Shown: positions 16,544-24,420 of the stretch, piece after piece
Numbering within the stretch: position 1 is the stretch's first letter
Layout of the letters: every line of letters starts with the position of its first letter
Origin: Deltaproteobacteria bacterium
Lineage (GTDB): Bacteria > Myxococcota_A > UBA9160 > UBA6930
Direction: 5' to 3'
Assembly: GCA_028817435.1 (NCBI GenBank)
Contig: JAPPPQ010000039.1
Location: 1 to 36,614 of the forward strand
DNA: 36,614 nt
Translations under genes and position numbers: made by a program
The notes under the pieces: model-generated
The model's database searches: none
What the model was told of the DNA's origin: nothing
The model's input: only the letters and a program-made list of their open reading frames with translations

Positions 16544-17650
16544 TCAGGCCGGCAGCAATTCTCCGGCGCGCAGGTCGGCAATGGCGGCGCAGGAACGGGA
16601 GAGCAGGGCGCGGGCCAGGGCGATTCCGCGCTCGTTGCCCAGCTCCAGGGTGCCGGCGATGACCACCGCGTAGCAGAGCAGGTAGAGAGCGGCGCGGCGG
16701 TAATCCAGCCAGCAATCCTCGAAGCTGTAATTGCGCGCGCCCCCCGCGCAGAGGGCGGCGTGGTAGCGCTGCACCAGTTCGCGCTCGTGCCTGCGGCGCT
16801 CGGGGAGCTGCACGCTCTGCGTCAAAAAGTAGGCGAGATCCAGTGGGCCGCGCGCCTTTGCAATGCTCTGCCAGTCAATCAGCGTTACGGGGGGATGCGT
16901 CGGCTTGGCTGCGAAGAAGATGTTGTCGAGCCGGTAGTCGGCGTGCACCAGCGTGAGGGGCGGGCGGCAAAGTTCCTCCAGCAGCGCGCCGACGCGCTCC
17001 GGCACGCGCGGGGCGAAATCCATGACCTCGGGGGGGACGAGTTCGCTGAACTGCTCCTCTACGCGGGGCCAGCCCGCGCGGAAGCCCGCGGCCATGCCGG
17101 CCGCCTGGGCGGGATTGGCATGGGGCGGCGCAAAGGCGAGCGCGGGATCATCGGTGGCGTCCCAGTGCGCGGCGTGAAACTTCGCCAGCGCATCCACGGC
17201 GGTGCGGGCGTCTTCTGCGCCGCAGCCCAGGGTCTGGTCGCCGAGACGCCGGTCCGAGATGTCCTCGAGCAGCAGCGCAAAATCGCTGCTGTCCGGGGCC
17301 AGCGATGCGAACCAGCAGCGCGGCGTGGCAATTGCCGCGCGCCCGGCGAGGCCGGCGTAGAAGTGGACCTCGCGCCGATACATATCGTAGGTATCGGCCA
17401 CGGCGCGATTCTCGGGGCTGGCGGTGGGAAACTTGGCGATGATGCGGGCGGGCGCTTCGGCCGCGCCCTCTGCGTAATGCAGCGCCACCATGCAGACCTG
17501 TCCGATCAGCCCCGCGCCTTCGCCCAGCGCCTCCGCATGGAAGCCGGTAATGCGCGCGCCCGCCGGCAGCGCCCCCGCGCGTTGCAGCACGCGGTGCAGC
17601 CACTCGCTTTCCAGGGCTTCGGGAGAGGTCGGGAAATCCGCGCCCGGCAT
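16544..17650 (-). CDS. Phosphotransferase family protein (APH/ecdysteroid-kinase-like fold)
   Basis: The 368-residue product has the APH-type catalytic loop HADYRLDN and the metal-binding LIDWQSIAKARGPLDLAYFL. ALGEGAGLIGQV near the N-terminus forms the nucleotide loop. It differs from the other kinase in this window (HADY rather than HGDY; a different DFG-like segment) and resembles the EcKinase-like group often found with oxidoreductases and acyl-CoA enzymes in actinobacteria and proteobacteria. Its substrate is unknown. The ATG overlaps the stop of the upstream SDR gene (TGATG), so the pair is translationally coupled as the last gene of a three-gene unit. Confidence 0.87.
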   Translation of the reverse strand: MPGADFPTSPEALESEWLHRVLQRAGALPAGARITGFHAEALGEGAGLIGQVCMVALHYAEGAAEAPARIIAKFPTASPENRAVADTYDMYRREVHFYAGLAGRAAIATPRCWFASLAPDSSDFALLLEDISDRRLGDQTLGCGAEDARTAVDALAKFHAAHWDATDDPALAFAPPHANPAQAAGMAAGFRAGWPRVEEQFSELVPPEVMDFAPRVPERVGALLEELCRPPLTLVHADYRLDNIFFAAKPTHPPVTLIDWQSIAKARGPLDLAYFLTQSVQLPERRRHERELVQRYHAALCAGGARNYSFEDCWLDYRRAALYLLCYAVVIAGTLELGNERGIALARALLSRSCAAIADLRAGELLPA

Positions 17651-18429
17651 CAGTAGGGCGCCTGCCCGCCATCTACCGAGAGCAGCGCGCCGGTAATGCC
17701 GCGCCCCGCCTCGGAAGCCAGCAGCACAGCCACGGCGGCTACCTGCGCAACCGAGTTCAGCGCGCCGGTGAGGGTTTTTGCCTTGAACACATTCTCAATC
17801 ATCTCTTCGTAAGACATGCCCATGGCCTCTGCGGTGGCGGGGCCGCCTTCGCGCACGGCGTCGGTGAGAATCAGGCCGGGGCAAATGGCGTTTACCGTGA
17901 TGCCGCTGCGCCCCACCTCTGCCGCCACCGATTTGGTAAAGCCGTGCAGGCCGTGCTTGGCCGCCGCATAGCCCGCCATGCCGGCGACGCCCAGCTTGCC
18001 CTCCACCGAGGAGATATTGATGATGCAGCCCCTGGACTGCGGCAGCATATGGGCCAGGGCGTGGCGGGTTCCGTAGAAAGCGCTGCTGAGGTTCCAGCGC
18101 AGATCGTTTTCCCAGGCGTCGTCGCTGAGTCCGGCCACCGGCGCGGGATCGGTGATGCCGCCGGCGTTGTTCACCATCACATCCAGCCGCCCGTTGCGCC
18201 GCGCGGCTTCGTCCACCAACTGCTTTGTGGCGGCGGATTCGCGCACATCGCCGGCGATGAAGTGCGCGCGCTCTCCGGCTTTGAGTTCCGCGATGGCGCG
18301 TGCGCCTTTCTGCGGGTCGCGCCCGTTGAAGACCACCGCCGCGCCCTCGGCCAGAAATGCCTCGACGATGCCGCGGCCAATGCCGCGGCTGCCCCCGGTT
18401 ACGGCCGCCGTCAGCCCCTGCAGCTTCAC
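17650..18429 (-). CDS. SDR family oxidoreductase
   Basis: This 259-residue classical SDR has TGGSRGIGRG near residue 11, NNAGGITD, and a catalytic ISSVEG...YAAAK set. The C-terminal GITGALLSVDGGQAPY is typical of 3-hydroxyacyl or alcohol dehydrogenases of this family. The start is GTG 18429, which overlaps the stop of the 107-residue gene by four bases (GTGA), and its own stop overlaps the next ATG. Upstream in-frame starts would only read through the preceding gene in another frame. Context with a crotonase and a kinase suggests beta-oxidation-like degradation of a hydroxylated compound. Confidence 0.9.
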   Translation of the reverse strand: MKLQGLTAAVTGGSRGIGRGIVEAFLAEGAAVVFNGRDPQKGARAIAELKAGERAHFIAGDVRESAATKQLVDEAARRNGRLDVMVNNAGGITDPAPVAGLSDDAWENDLRWNLSSAFYGTRHALAHMLPQSRGCIINISSVEGKLGVAGMAGYAAAKHGLHGFTKSVAAEVGRSGITVNAICPGLILTDAVREGGPATAEAMGMSYEEMIENVFKAKTLTGALNSVAQVAAVAVLLASEAGRGITGALLSVDGGQAPY

Positions 18430-18749
18430 GGCTGCCCCGCGCCGGGGGTGGGGGGCGGCCCTTCGCCCACGAGTTGAATGCGGCCGTGCCCGCCGGCTGC
18501 GCTGAATTGCGCATCGGCTTCGAAGCCGAAGCGGCCGATGTAGGCGATGAAGCCATCGCCGCTTGCTCCGGCGAAGCGCACGCGCACCTGCTCGCCGCGC
18601 CGCATCTGGTAGCGCGCCACCTCGTGATTCTCCACGCGGAAGCGCAGCTCGAAGCCCCACTGCGCGTCCTGCACCGGACCGAGTTCCGCGCCGCCCTCGA
18701 AGAGCAGCGCGCCGCCCCAGTCGCACACCCGAACCTGCACCTGCTGCAT
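18426..18749 (-). CDS. Small protein of unknown function, first gene of an SDR-kinase operon
   Basis: The 107-residue protein is predicted mostly beta (alternating hydrophobic residues in QVQVRVCDWGGALLF and EQVRVRFAGASGDGFIAYIG), with a Gly/Pro-rich end. It has no signal peptide or membrane helix and matches no family I recognise. GGGAGGA lies just before ATG 18749, and the stop overlaps the SDR GTG, so it is clearly translated with the SDR and the kinase. A small binding or accessory subunit is one possibility. It is divergent from the crotonase gene, sharing an 87-bp control region. Confidence 0.7.
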   Translation of the reverse strand: MQQVQVRVCDWGGALLFEGGAELGPVQDAQWGFELRFRVENHEVARYQMRRGEQVRVRFAGASGDGFIAYIGRFGFEADAQFSAAGGHGRIQLVGEGPPPTPGAGQP

Positions 18750-18795
18750 GGGTCCTCCCGGCTTGCGCCGCGCCGCTGCGGCGCCGCGGACAGGG

Positions 18796-18820
18796 TAGTA
18801 TCTGCAGGCCGCCCCTGCAG
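18796..18820 (+). promoter_or_regulatory. -10 box followed by a palindromic operator-like site
   Basis: TAGTAT (18796-18801) could be the -10 element of the crotonase gene. It is followed directly by CTGCAGG-ccgcc-CCTGCAG (18802-18820), a perfect 7-bp inverted repeat with centres about one helical turn apart. Sitting over the expected transcription start, it is well placed as a repressor operator. No clear -35 box is present. Confidence 0.4.
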
Positions 18821-18836
18821 CCGAGGAGGAGAAAAA

Positions 18837-19637
18837 ATGCCGGACGCCACCGTCGAGCGCGATGGCCACATCATGACCATCACCATGAACCGCCCCGAGC
18901 GCTACAACGCGCTCACCGGCGCCATGCTGATCCGCATGTTCGATGCCTACGAGGAAGCCTCCCGCGACCCCGAGGTGCGCTGCATCATCGTAACCGGCGC
19001 GGGCGGCAATTTCTGCTCCGGCGCAGATTTGAAGGGCATGGCCGGCGACTCGGGCGGCGCGGATCCGGAGATTGATGTGCAGGCGCGCCTCGCCGCCGAT
19101 CCGCAGGTGGTCTTCAAGGCGCTGTTTCGCCACTACCGGCCCACCAAGCCCATCGTCGCCGCCGTCGAGGGCGTGGCGATTGCCGGCGGCACGGAGATTT
19201 TGCAGGCGATGGAGGTGCGCGTGGCGGGACGCAGCGCGCGCTTCGGCGTCTCCGAGGCGCGCTGGTCGCTGTATCCCCTGGGCGGCTCGGCGGTGCGCCT
19301 GCCCCGGCAGATTCCCTACGCCCACGCCGCGGAGATTCTGCTCACCGGCAGGCACCTTTCGGCAGAGGAAGCGCAGCGCATGGGCCTGGTGGGCGAGGTG
19401 GTTGCAGACGGGCAGGCGCTGGCCCGCGCCCGGGAGATTGCCGGGCAGATCGCAGAGAACGGCCCCCTCGCCGTGGAGGCCATTACGCGGACGCTGCACG
19501 AGTGTGACGGCATGGAGCTCGACGCCGCGCTGCGCCACGAGTTTGACTACGGCTTTCAGTTGCTGCAGAGCGAGGATGCGAAGGAGGGCCCGCGCGCCTT
19601 CGCCGAGAAGCGCAAGCCCAACTTCCGGGGCCGCTAG
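18837..19637 (+). CDS. Crotonase / enoyl-CoA hydratase family protein
   Basis: The 266-residue product has the crotonase signature: MNRPERYNALTGAM, the oxyanion-hole segment GNFCSGADLKGM, and GVAIAGGTEILQAMEVRVAG. A Glu is retained in FGVSEARWSLYPLGG, consistent with hydratase chemistry. It would hydrate 2-enoyl-CoA or perform a related reaction in fatty-acid, sterol or aromatic degradation. ATG 18837 is preceded by GAGGAGGAG, a strong ribosome-binding site. The reading frame is open further upstream only by base composition. The divergent neighbours are an SDR and an APH-type kinase, which supports a shared catabolic pathway. Confidence 0.92.
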   Translation: MPDATVERDGHIMTITMNRPERYNALTGAMLIRMFDAYEEASRDPEVRCIIVTGAGGNFCSGADLKGMAGDSGGADPEIDVQARLAADPQVVFKALFRHYRPTKPIVAAVEGVAIAGGTEILQAMEVRVAGRSARFGVSEARWSLYPLGGSAVRLPRQIPYAHAAEILLTGRHLSAEEAQRMGLVGEVVADGQALARAREIAGQIAENGPLAVEAITRTLHECDGMELDAALRHEFDYGFQLLQSEDAKEGPRAFAEKRKPNFRGR

Positions 19638-19642
19638 CCCGT

Positions 19643-20164
19643 TTACAGAGAGCGCAGGCGGCGGCGGCGGCGGCGCATGCGCGCGTGAAGCTGGCGGCGG
19701 CGGGCCTTCAGGTATTCGCCCTTCGATACGCCCTTGTGCTTCTTCAATTCCACCCGGCGGTAGTGGCGGAAATCCTCGTAGGCTTCAATTTCGTGGCGGG
19801 TCTGCCGCACCACGAGCTCGGCGAGAATGGCGTCGTCGAGAAAGCCGAGGCCGGGGACGGCGTCGGGAATCACATCCAGGGGTTCGGCGAAGTAGGCGAG
19901 GGCCTGCACCACGCGCTGGCGGTCCGCGCCTTCGATTCCGAAGTCCGCGTCTTCGAGCATTTCCGTCAGCACGCCGAGCCTGCGGATGCGCTCGCGCATG
20001 AAGCGCGGCGTGGCCGGGGCATCCGCGGTTGCGAGCAGCTTGCGGGCCGCCGCGCAGATCTCCTGCTCGGAGCGGTCTCCGGCGGCTTTGCGCACCTCGC
20101 CCATGCGCTTGCGCAGGTAGGAGAGGTCCCGGTCGCTCAACTCGAAGGTGATGCGCAGCGGCAT
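19643..20164 (-). CDS. DUF1232 (YkvA-like) protein with an Arg-rich tail
   Basis: The 173-residue product contains AYFAEPLDVIPDAVPGLGFLDDAILAELV, the short DUF1232 motif found in YkvA-like proteins of unknown function. Usual members have a hydrophobic helix here; this one is less hydrophobic and ends in a very basic tail (RRRQLHARMRRRRRRLRSL), which could bind nucleic acid or acidic lipid. TAGGAG lies just before ATG 20164. It is 8 bp after the TPR gene and is probably the last gene of the TonB2 operon. It converges with the crotonase gene, 5 bp apart. Confidence 0.8.
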   Translation of the reverse strand: MPLRITFELSDRDLSYLRKRMGEVRKAAGDRSEQEICAAARKLLATADAPATPRFMRERIRRLGVLTEMLEDADFGIEGADRQRVVQALAYFAEPLDVIPDAVPGLGFLDDAILAELVVRQTRHEIEAYEDFRHYRRVELKKHKGVSKGEYLKARRRQLHARMRRRRRRLRSL

Positions 20165-20172
20165 ACAGTCTC

Positions 20173-21411
20173 CTACAAGAACTGGCTGCGCACTTCGAGG
20201 GTGCGCTGCCAGGAGAGGCAGCTCTTGCGGGACTTCTTGAAGTTTGCGCAGCGCTCGAAAGAGCGGCGGGCATCGTCGAAGTGGTCGCGCTGGAACTGGG
20301 TGATGCCGAGCAGCAGGTATGCCTCGCCGGTGCTCTTGATCTTGCCGCGCTTGATGCCGCGCTCAATGGCCTTTTCCGCCTGGGCCCAGCGCTCTGCGTC
20401 CATGTGAATCTGCCCCAGCCGGATGTAGAGCTTGCCGTCCTTGGAGAGCGAGGCGGCCTTGCCCAGCGGCGAGAGCGCGCGGTCGTAATCGCGCGACATG
20501 GTGAAGGCGTTGGCGAGCAATTCGTAGTTGTCCTTGTTGCTGTCTACCTGGTCCTGCTGGATTGCTTCTTCCATGAGCATACCCGCCTTGTAGGGCACCT
20601 CGTTGAACAGATAGAGCTGCGCCAGGTGCACCAGCTCCTTGCTCTCGTTCAGGTAGCCCTCGCGCTGCGCCAGCTCTGTGGCGACCAGGGCGCGGCGCGG
20701 CTGGCCGAGCTGCGAGTAGACCGCCGTGAGCTGCTTCAGGTAACTCTCGCGGGGCCAGTCTTCCACCAGCCGTTCGAGCCAGTAGCGCGCGCTGCGGTAG
20801 CTTTCCAGCGCCAGGTTGAGCTGCGCGCCAAGGCGCATCCAAGGCTCGCGGGGCTCCACCATGCGGTCCAGCCCCTGCTTCGCCCACTTCCAGGCGGTGC
20901 GGTAGTCCTCTTTCTGGGCGTAGGCGTTGGCGAGCAGCATATAGGCGTTGGGCGCGGGGTCCTCCACCTTCTTGAACCAGTCGAGCAGCGTCTGAATGCC
21001 GCGCTGATACTGCCCCGTCAGCATATAGAGCTGCCCCAGGTTGAACTGGGTGTTGAGCTGCGCCGCTTCCGGCAGCCCTTCGAGCTCAATGGCCTTGCGG
21101 AAGGAGCGGATGGCCTGCTTGTAGTTCTCTTTGGAGGAATACAGGTAGCCGAAAGTCTGGTGCACCTGTGCCTTCTCGTGGTCGTTCAGCTTCTTGCGCG
21201 CGAGAATGGCGTTCAGCTTCGTCTCGGCGGAGGCCCAGTTCTCCTCTTCCATTGCCTTCTGCACGCCCTGCAACGCCTCATAGATGCGGCGCGAGATGGT
21301 CTCGACCTTCTTGGTCTTGGGCGGCTCGCGCCTCTTGGATTCCTTTTGCGCCTCCATGGGCGCTGCGCAGAGCAGCGCCGACGCCAGCGCGATGGTGAAT
21401 GCGATGCGCAT
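20173..21411 (-). CDS. Periplasmic TPR-repeat protein of the TonB2 operon
   Basis: The 412-residue product starts with a signal peptide (MRIAFTIALASALLCAAPMEA). Tetratricopeptide-type helical repeats then fill most of the chain, for example AQVHQTFGYLYSSKENYKQA, NTQFNLGQLYMLTGQYQRG and AYLLLGITQFQRDHFDDA. Genes for such proteins follow tonB2 in Vibrio and many gammaproteobacteria (established knowledge), where they are thought to be periplasmic partners of the TonB complex; the exact role is not known. GGAGGAAG precedes ATG 21411. It starts 21 bp after the tonB stop. Confidence 0.85.
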   Translation of the reverse strand: MRIAFTIALASALLCAAPMEAQKESKRREPPKTKKVETISRRIYEALQGVQKAMEEENWASAETKLNAILARKKLNDHEKAQVHQTFGYLYSSKENYKQAIRSFRKAIELEGLPEAAQLNTQFNLGQLYMLTGQYQRGIQTLLDWFKKVEDPAPNAYMLLANAYAQKEDYRTAWKWAKQGLDRMVEPREPWMRLGAQLNLALESYRSARYWLERLVEDWPRESYLKQLTAVYSQLGQPRRALVATELAQREGYLNESKELVHLAQLYLFNEVPYKAGMLMEEAIQQDQVDSNKDNYELLANAFTMSRDYDRALSPLGKAASLSKDGKLYIRLGQIHMDAERWAQAEKAIERGIKRGKIKSTGEAYLLLGITQFQRDHFDDARRSFERCANFKKSRKSCLSWQRTLEVRSQFL

Positions 21412-21432
21412 GGTGGCTTCCTCCGTCTCGTG

Positions 21433-22038
21433 TTACTGGGTTGAATCCTTGGGCGGATCGAAGGTGATGACAATTTGCATGCCGGTCTGCGTCAGCGGTT
21501 TGCCGTCCTCCACCTTGGGGCGGTATTTGAAGCGTTGCACGGCGCGAATGGCGGCGCGGTCGAAGGTGCGCGGCGGTTCGGAATCGATCACGCGCACATT
21601 CTCGGTGGTGCCGATGGGGCTGATGTCGAATTCCAGCAGCACCCAGCCGCCCAGGCCCATTTGCGCCGCGCGGCGCGGGTATTCGGGGGCAATGCGCACC
21701 AGCGGCACCGCGCCCATGGTGCCGAAGGGGTTGTCCTGCGAGACCTTGCCGAAGTTGGGCGTGGGAATGCCGAGGGACGAGTTGGGATCGTTGAGCTGGG
21801 GCCGCTTGGCGCGCGGCGCCTCGATCTTGGGCGGGGGCGGCTGCTCTGCTTTGGGGCGGTCGGGCTTCTTCTTGGTCTGCACCTCGGAATCCCGCGGCAC
21901 CCGCACGAACTCAATGTTCGCGCTCACGAAATCCGTCTGCTGCGCCTGGGCGGTGAGAATGACCAGGGCGTGCATGAGATAGAAAAGCCCGAAGGTGACG
22001 ATTGCCGCCAGGCCCAGCGAGCCCACGCGGCGCACCAT
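21433..22038 (-). CDS. tonB: TonB2-type energy transducer
   Basis: TonB couples the proton gradient sensed by ExbB/ExbD to outer-membrane receptors. The 201-residue product has one N-terminal membrane helix (LGLAAIVTFGLFYLMHALVIL) with the conserved His, a short Lys/Pro-rich spacer (KKKPDRPKAEQPPPPKIEAP), and a C-terminal TonB domain with PLVRIAPEYPRRAAQMGLGGWVLLEFDI and FKYRPKVEDGKPL. It is shorter than E. coli TonB, as is usual for the TonB2 group. ATG 22038 overlaps the exbD stop (TAATG), showing tight coupling. Likely clients are the BtuB-like receptor in this window and other receptors. Confidence 0.92.
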   Translation of the reverse strand: MVRRVGSLGLAAIVTFGLFYLMHALVILTAQAQQTDFVSANIEFVRVPRDSEVQTKKKPDRPKAEQPPPPKIEAPRAKRPQLNDPNSSLGIPTPNFGKVSQDNPFGTMGAVPLVRIAPEYPRRAAQMGLGGWVLLEFDISPIGTTENVRVIDSEPPRTFDRAAIRAVQRFKYRPKVEDGKPLTQTGMQIVITFDPPKDSTQ

Positions 22039-22445
22039 TAGTTGGACTCCCGGGCCGCGATGGCGATGTTGTCCACACCGGCCAGCTTGATGTTGTCCAT
22101 CACCCGGACAAAGACGCCGTTCTCGCTCTTCTGGTCGGCCTGGATCACCACCGAACTCTGCGGGTTCTCGGCCAGCAGCCTCTGCACATTGGCCGTCACG
22201 GCGCGAATGTCTATGCGCCGCCGGTTCACCCACACCTGGTTGTGGCGGTCTATGGCCACCAGGATGTTGGCGCGCTCCTGCTTCTCCGCCGTCTGGGCAT
22301 CGGGCTTGTTCACCTCAATGCCGGCCTCCTTCACGAAGGATGCGGTGACGATGAAGAAGATCAGCAGGATGAACACCACATCCAGCATCGGAGTGAGGTT
22401 GACCTCGCTGTCCTCGGCCTCAATCCTGCGGTGTCGTCGTGCCAT
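22038..22445 (-). CDS. exbD: Biopolymer transport protein ExbD
   Basis: The 135-residue product has the ExbD/TolR layout: a short cytoplasmic start (MARRHRRIEAEDSEVNLTP), one membrane helix MLDVVFILLIFFIVTASFV with the proton-carrying Asp, and a periplasmic domain ending in a conserved VDNIAIA segment. It forms the proton channel with ExbB. GGGGAGAAAC precedes ATG 22445. There is a 43-bp gap after the short exbB gene, and its stop overlaps the tonB start. Confidence 0.93.
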   Translation of the reverse strand: MARRHRRIEAEDSEVNLTPMLDVVFILLIFFIVTASFVKEAGIEVNKPDAQTAEKQERANILVAIDRHNQVWVNRRRIDIRAVTANVQRLLAENPQSSVVIQADQKSENGVFVRVMDNIKLAGVDNIAIAARESN

Positions 22446-22488
22446 GTTTCTCCCCGTTGAAAGGCGCCCCTGCGGGCCCCGGCTTGAT

Positions 22489-23010
22489 TCAGTGTTGGGT
22501 CAACTCGTCGGCCAGTTCCTCGGCTTCGCGCTTGGCGCGGTTTTGCAGCCACACGCTGAAGTAGAGGCCCGACAGCGCCGCCACCATGCCCGACATGGTG
22601 GGCAGCGTCGCCTTGGAGACGCCGGAGGCCATGAGCCGCGCGCTGCTGCTGCCCGTGAGCGCCATGGTTTCGAAGACGGTGATCATGCCCGTCACGGTGC
22701 CGAGCAGGCCGAGCAGGGTGCAGAGCCCCACGCAGGCCTGCAACAGCGGCAGCCCCTTGTTCAGCCCGGTCTTCACCTCCGAGATCACGGCGCGGCGGAT
22801 CTGGTGGGCGTGCCAGGAGCGGGTTTCCCGGCGGCTCTCCCAATCTCCCTTCACCTTCTCCACCCGGCGGCGGTGCTCGGTGAACAGATACCAGAAGCGC
22901 TCGATGATCAGCGTCCACATGACGATGACCACAGCCGCGAGGCCCCACAGCACGTTGCCGCCCCGCTCAATGAAGGACTCGACTGCGTAGTAGGGCTCAA
23001 ACAGCAGCAT
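22489..23010 (-). CDS. exbB: ExbB-type proton channel protein (ExbB2)
   Basis: This 173-residue MotA/TolQ/ExbB family protein has a first membrane helix (NVLWGLAAVVIVMWTLIIE), a cytoplasmic loop, then LLQACVGLCTLLGLLGTVTGMITVFE and LPTMSGMVAALSGLYFSVWL as the second and third helices. The small size fits ExbB2 rather than the larger ExbB1. It starts 3 bp after the TtpC stop, without a clear ribosome-binding site of its own, so translation probably depends on the upstream gene. Confidence 0.92.
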   Translation of the reverse strand: MLLFEPYYAVESFIERGGNVLWGLAAVVIVMWTLIIERFWYLFTEHRRRVEKVKGDWESRRETRSWHAHQIRRAVISEVKTGLNKGLPLLQACVGLCTLLGLLGTVTGMITVFETMALTGSSSARLMASGVSKATLPTMSGMVAALSGLYFSVWLQNRAKREAEELADELTQH

Positions 23011-23013
23011 GGC

Positions 23014-24420
23014 TCAGGCCGCCGTCGCCGCCTCGGCGCGCCGCGCCACCATGCCCGCGCTCTGCTCCTCAATCACCTCGGCGATGCCCTTGCTGCGGCT
23101 CGACACCAGGCTGTGCAGGAAGGTGAGGGGGATCGCCACGATCAGGCCCAGCATGGTGGTCACGAGGGCCTCGGAGATGCCGCCGGCCATGAGCTTCGGG
23201 TCGCCGGTGCCGAAGAGCGTGATCATCTGGAAGGTCTCGATCATGCCCGTCACCGTGCCGAGCAGGCCGAGCAGCGGCGCGATGACCGAGAACACCTTGA
23301 TGGTGGTGAGCCCCTTTTCGAGCTTCGGCACCTCGCGCAAAATCGCCTCGTCGAGCCGCAGCTCCAGCGTTTCGGCGTCGGCGTCGGGGTTGTCCTCGTA
23401 GACCTTCATGACGCGGCCCAGTGGGTTGTTGCGGACTTTCTCGCTGCGCACCTGCAGCGCGACCTGCGCCCCCGTCTTGGCGAGCAGCAGGAAGCGCCAC
23501 ACCGACAGCGCCACGCCCAGCAGGCCGATGATGATGATGATGCCGCCCACCAGGCCGCCCTGCGAGATGGTCTCGGTGGCCGAGGGCTGCTGCACCAGCA
23601 GCGTGAGAATCTGCCCCTTCGAGGGATCAATGGGCGCTTCGGCGCGGCCCTCGTCGGCGTTTTCGTAGCCCGCTGCGGCGCGGGTGAAGCGCCCGCCGGG
23701 CTGCCGCAAAATCTCCTTCAGCCCCCCGCTGTATTCGAGGAAGTCGCCGTCGGAGATGGCGCTGAACACGCCCACCCGCGTCACCTCGCGCTGTTCGCGG
23801 CTGCCGTCGGTCAGCACCACCGAGGCTTCGAAGCGCACGGCCTTGCCCGATTCGGTGATCTCCTGCTGCAGCGCATACCAGAGATCCTCCAGCTGATCTA
23901 TGGTGGGCAGGTTGCGGCTCTGGGCCAGCGTGGAGAGCCCGGCCTCGCGCCCCGGGAACTGGGCGCTCACCAGCGAACTGGTGACCAGCCCGCGGGTTTC
24001 GCCCGCCACCTGCCGCACCACGCCGAAGAGCTCGCCGAGGGAGCCGATGCGCTCCTGAAGCTGCTTCTCCAGTGCGCCCACCTCGCGCTCGTTCTTCTGG
24101 AAGGAGGCCTCGAGGCGCTCGCTGCGCGCCTCTTGCCGGGCCTTCTCGCGGCGGGCCTGGTTGAGCAGTTGCTGCTGCTGGTCGCGGCGGCGGCGGAATT
24201 CGGCCTCGCGCCGGCGGTTCTCCGCGGTCTCGCCCCTGCGCCCGGCGTTCACCTCCTGGAGCAGCTGGTCCAGGGTCTTGGGCGGCGCGGAGGACTTCGG
24301 CTTCGAGGCTTCGGCCTTCTTCTCCTGCGCCTGCGCGGGGAGCGCCAGGGGGCAGAGCAACAGGGCGGCCCAGAGGGCCGCGGCCAGGCGCGGCGGGGCC
24401 ATGCGGGTGTGGCGCGGCAT
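23014..24420 (-). CDS. TtpC-like protein: ExbB domain with a periplasmic coiled-coil extension
   Basis: The 468-residue product is the third component of Vibrio-type TonB2 systems (TtpC; established knowledge). A signal peptide (residues 1-32) precedes a long charged coiled coil (about 40-140) rich in Arg, Glu and Gln. A periplasmic domain, a membrane helix (GGLVGGIIIIIGLLGVALSVW) and a C-terminal MotA/TolQ/ExbB domain with IAPLLGLLGTVTGMIETFQM follow. ATG 24420 overlaps the stop of the DUF3450 gene in TAATG, the same coupling seen between exbD and tonB. The extension probably contacts the TPR or DUF3450 partner in the periplasm; that is inference. Confidence 0.9.
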   Translation of the reverse strand: MPRHTRMAPPRLAAALWAALLLCPLALPAQAQEKKAEASKPKSSAPPKTLDQLLQEVNAGRRGETAENRRREAEFRRRRDQQQQLLNQARREKARQEARSERLEASFQKNEREVGALEKQLQERIGSLGELFGVVRQVAGETRGLVTSSLVSAQFPGREAGLSTLAQSRNLPTIDQLEDLWYALQQEITESGKAVRFEASVVLTDGSREQREVTRVGVFSAISDGDFLEYSGGLKEILRQPGGRFTRAAAGYENADEGRAEAPIDPSKGQILTLLVQQPSATETISQGGLVGGIIIIIGLLGVALSVWRFLLLAKTGAQVALQVRSEKVRNNPLGRVMKVYEDNPDADAETLELRLDEAILREVPKLEKGLTTIKVFSVIAPLLGLLGTVTGMIETFQMITLFGTGDPKLMAGGISEALVTTMLGLIVAIPLTFLHSLVSSRSKGIAEVIEEQSAGMVARRAEAATAA

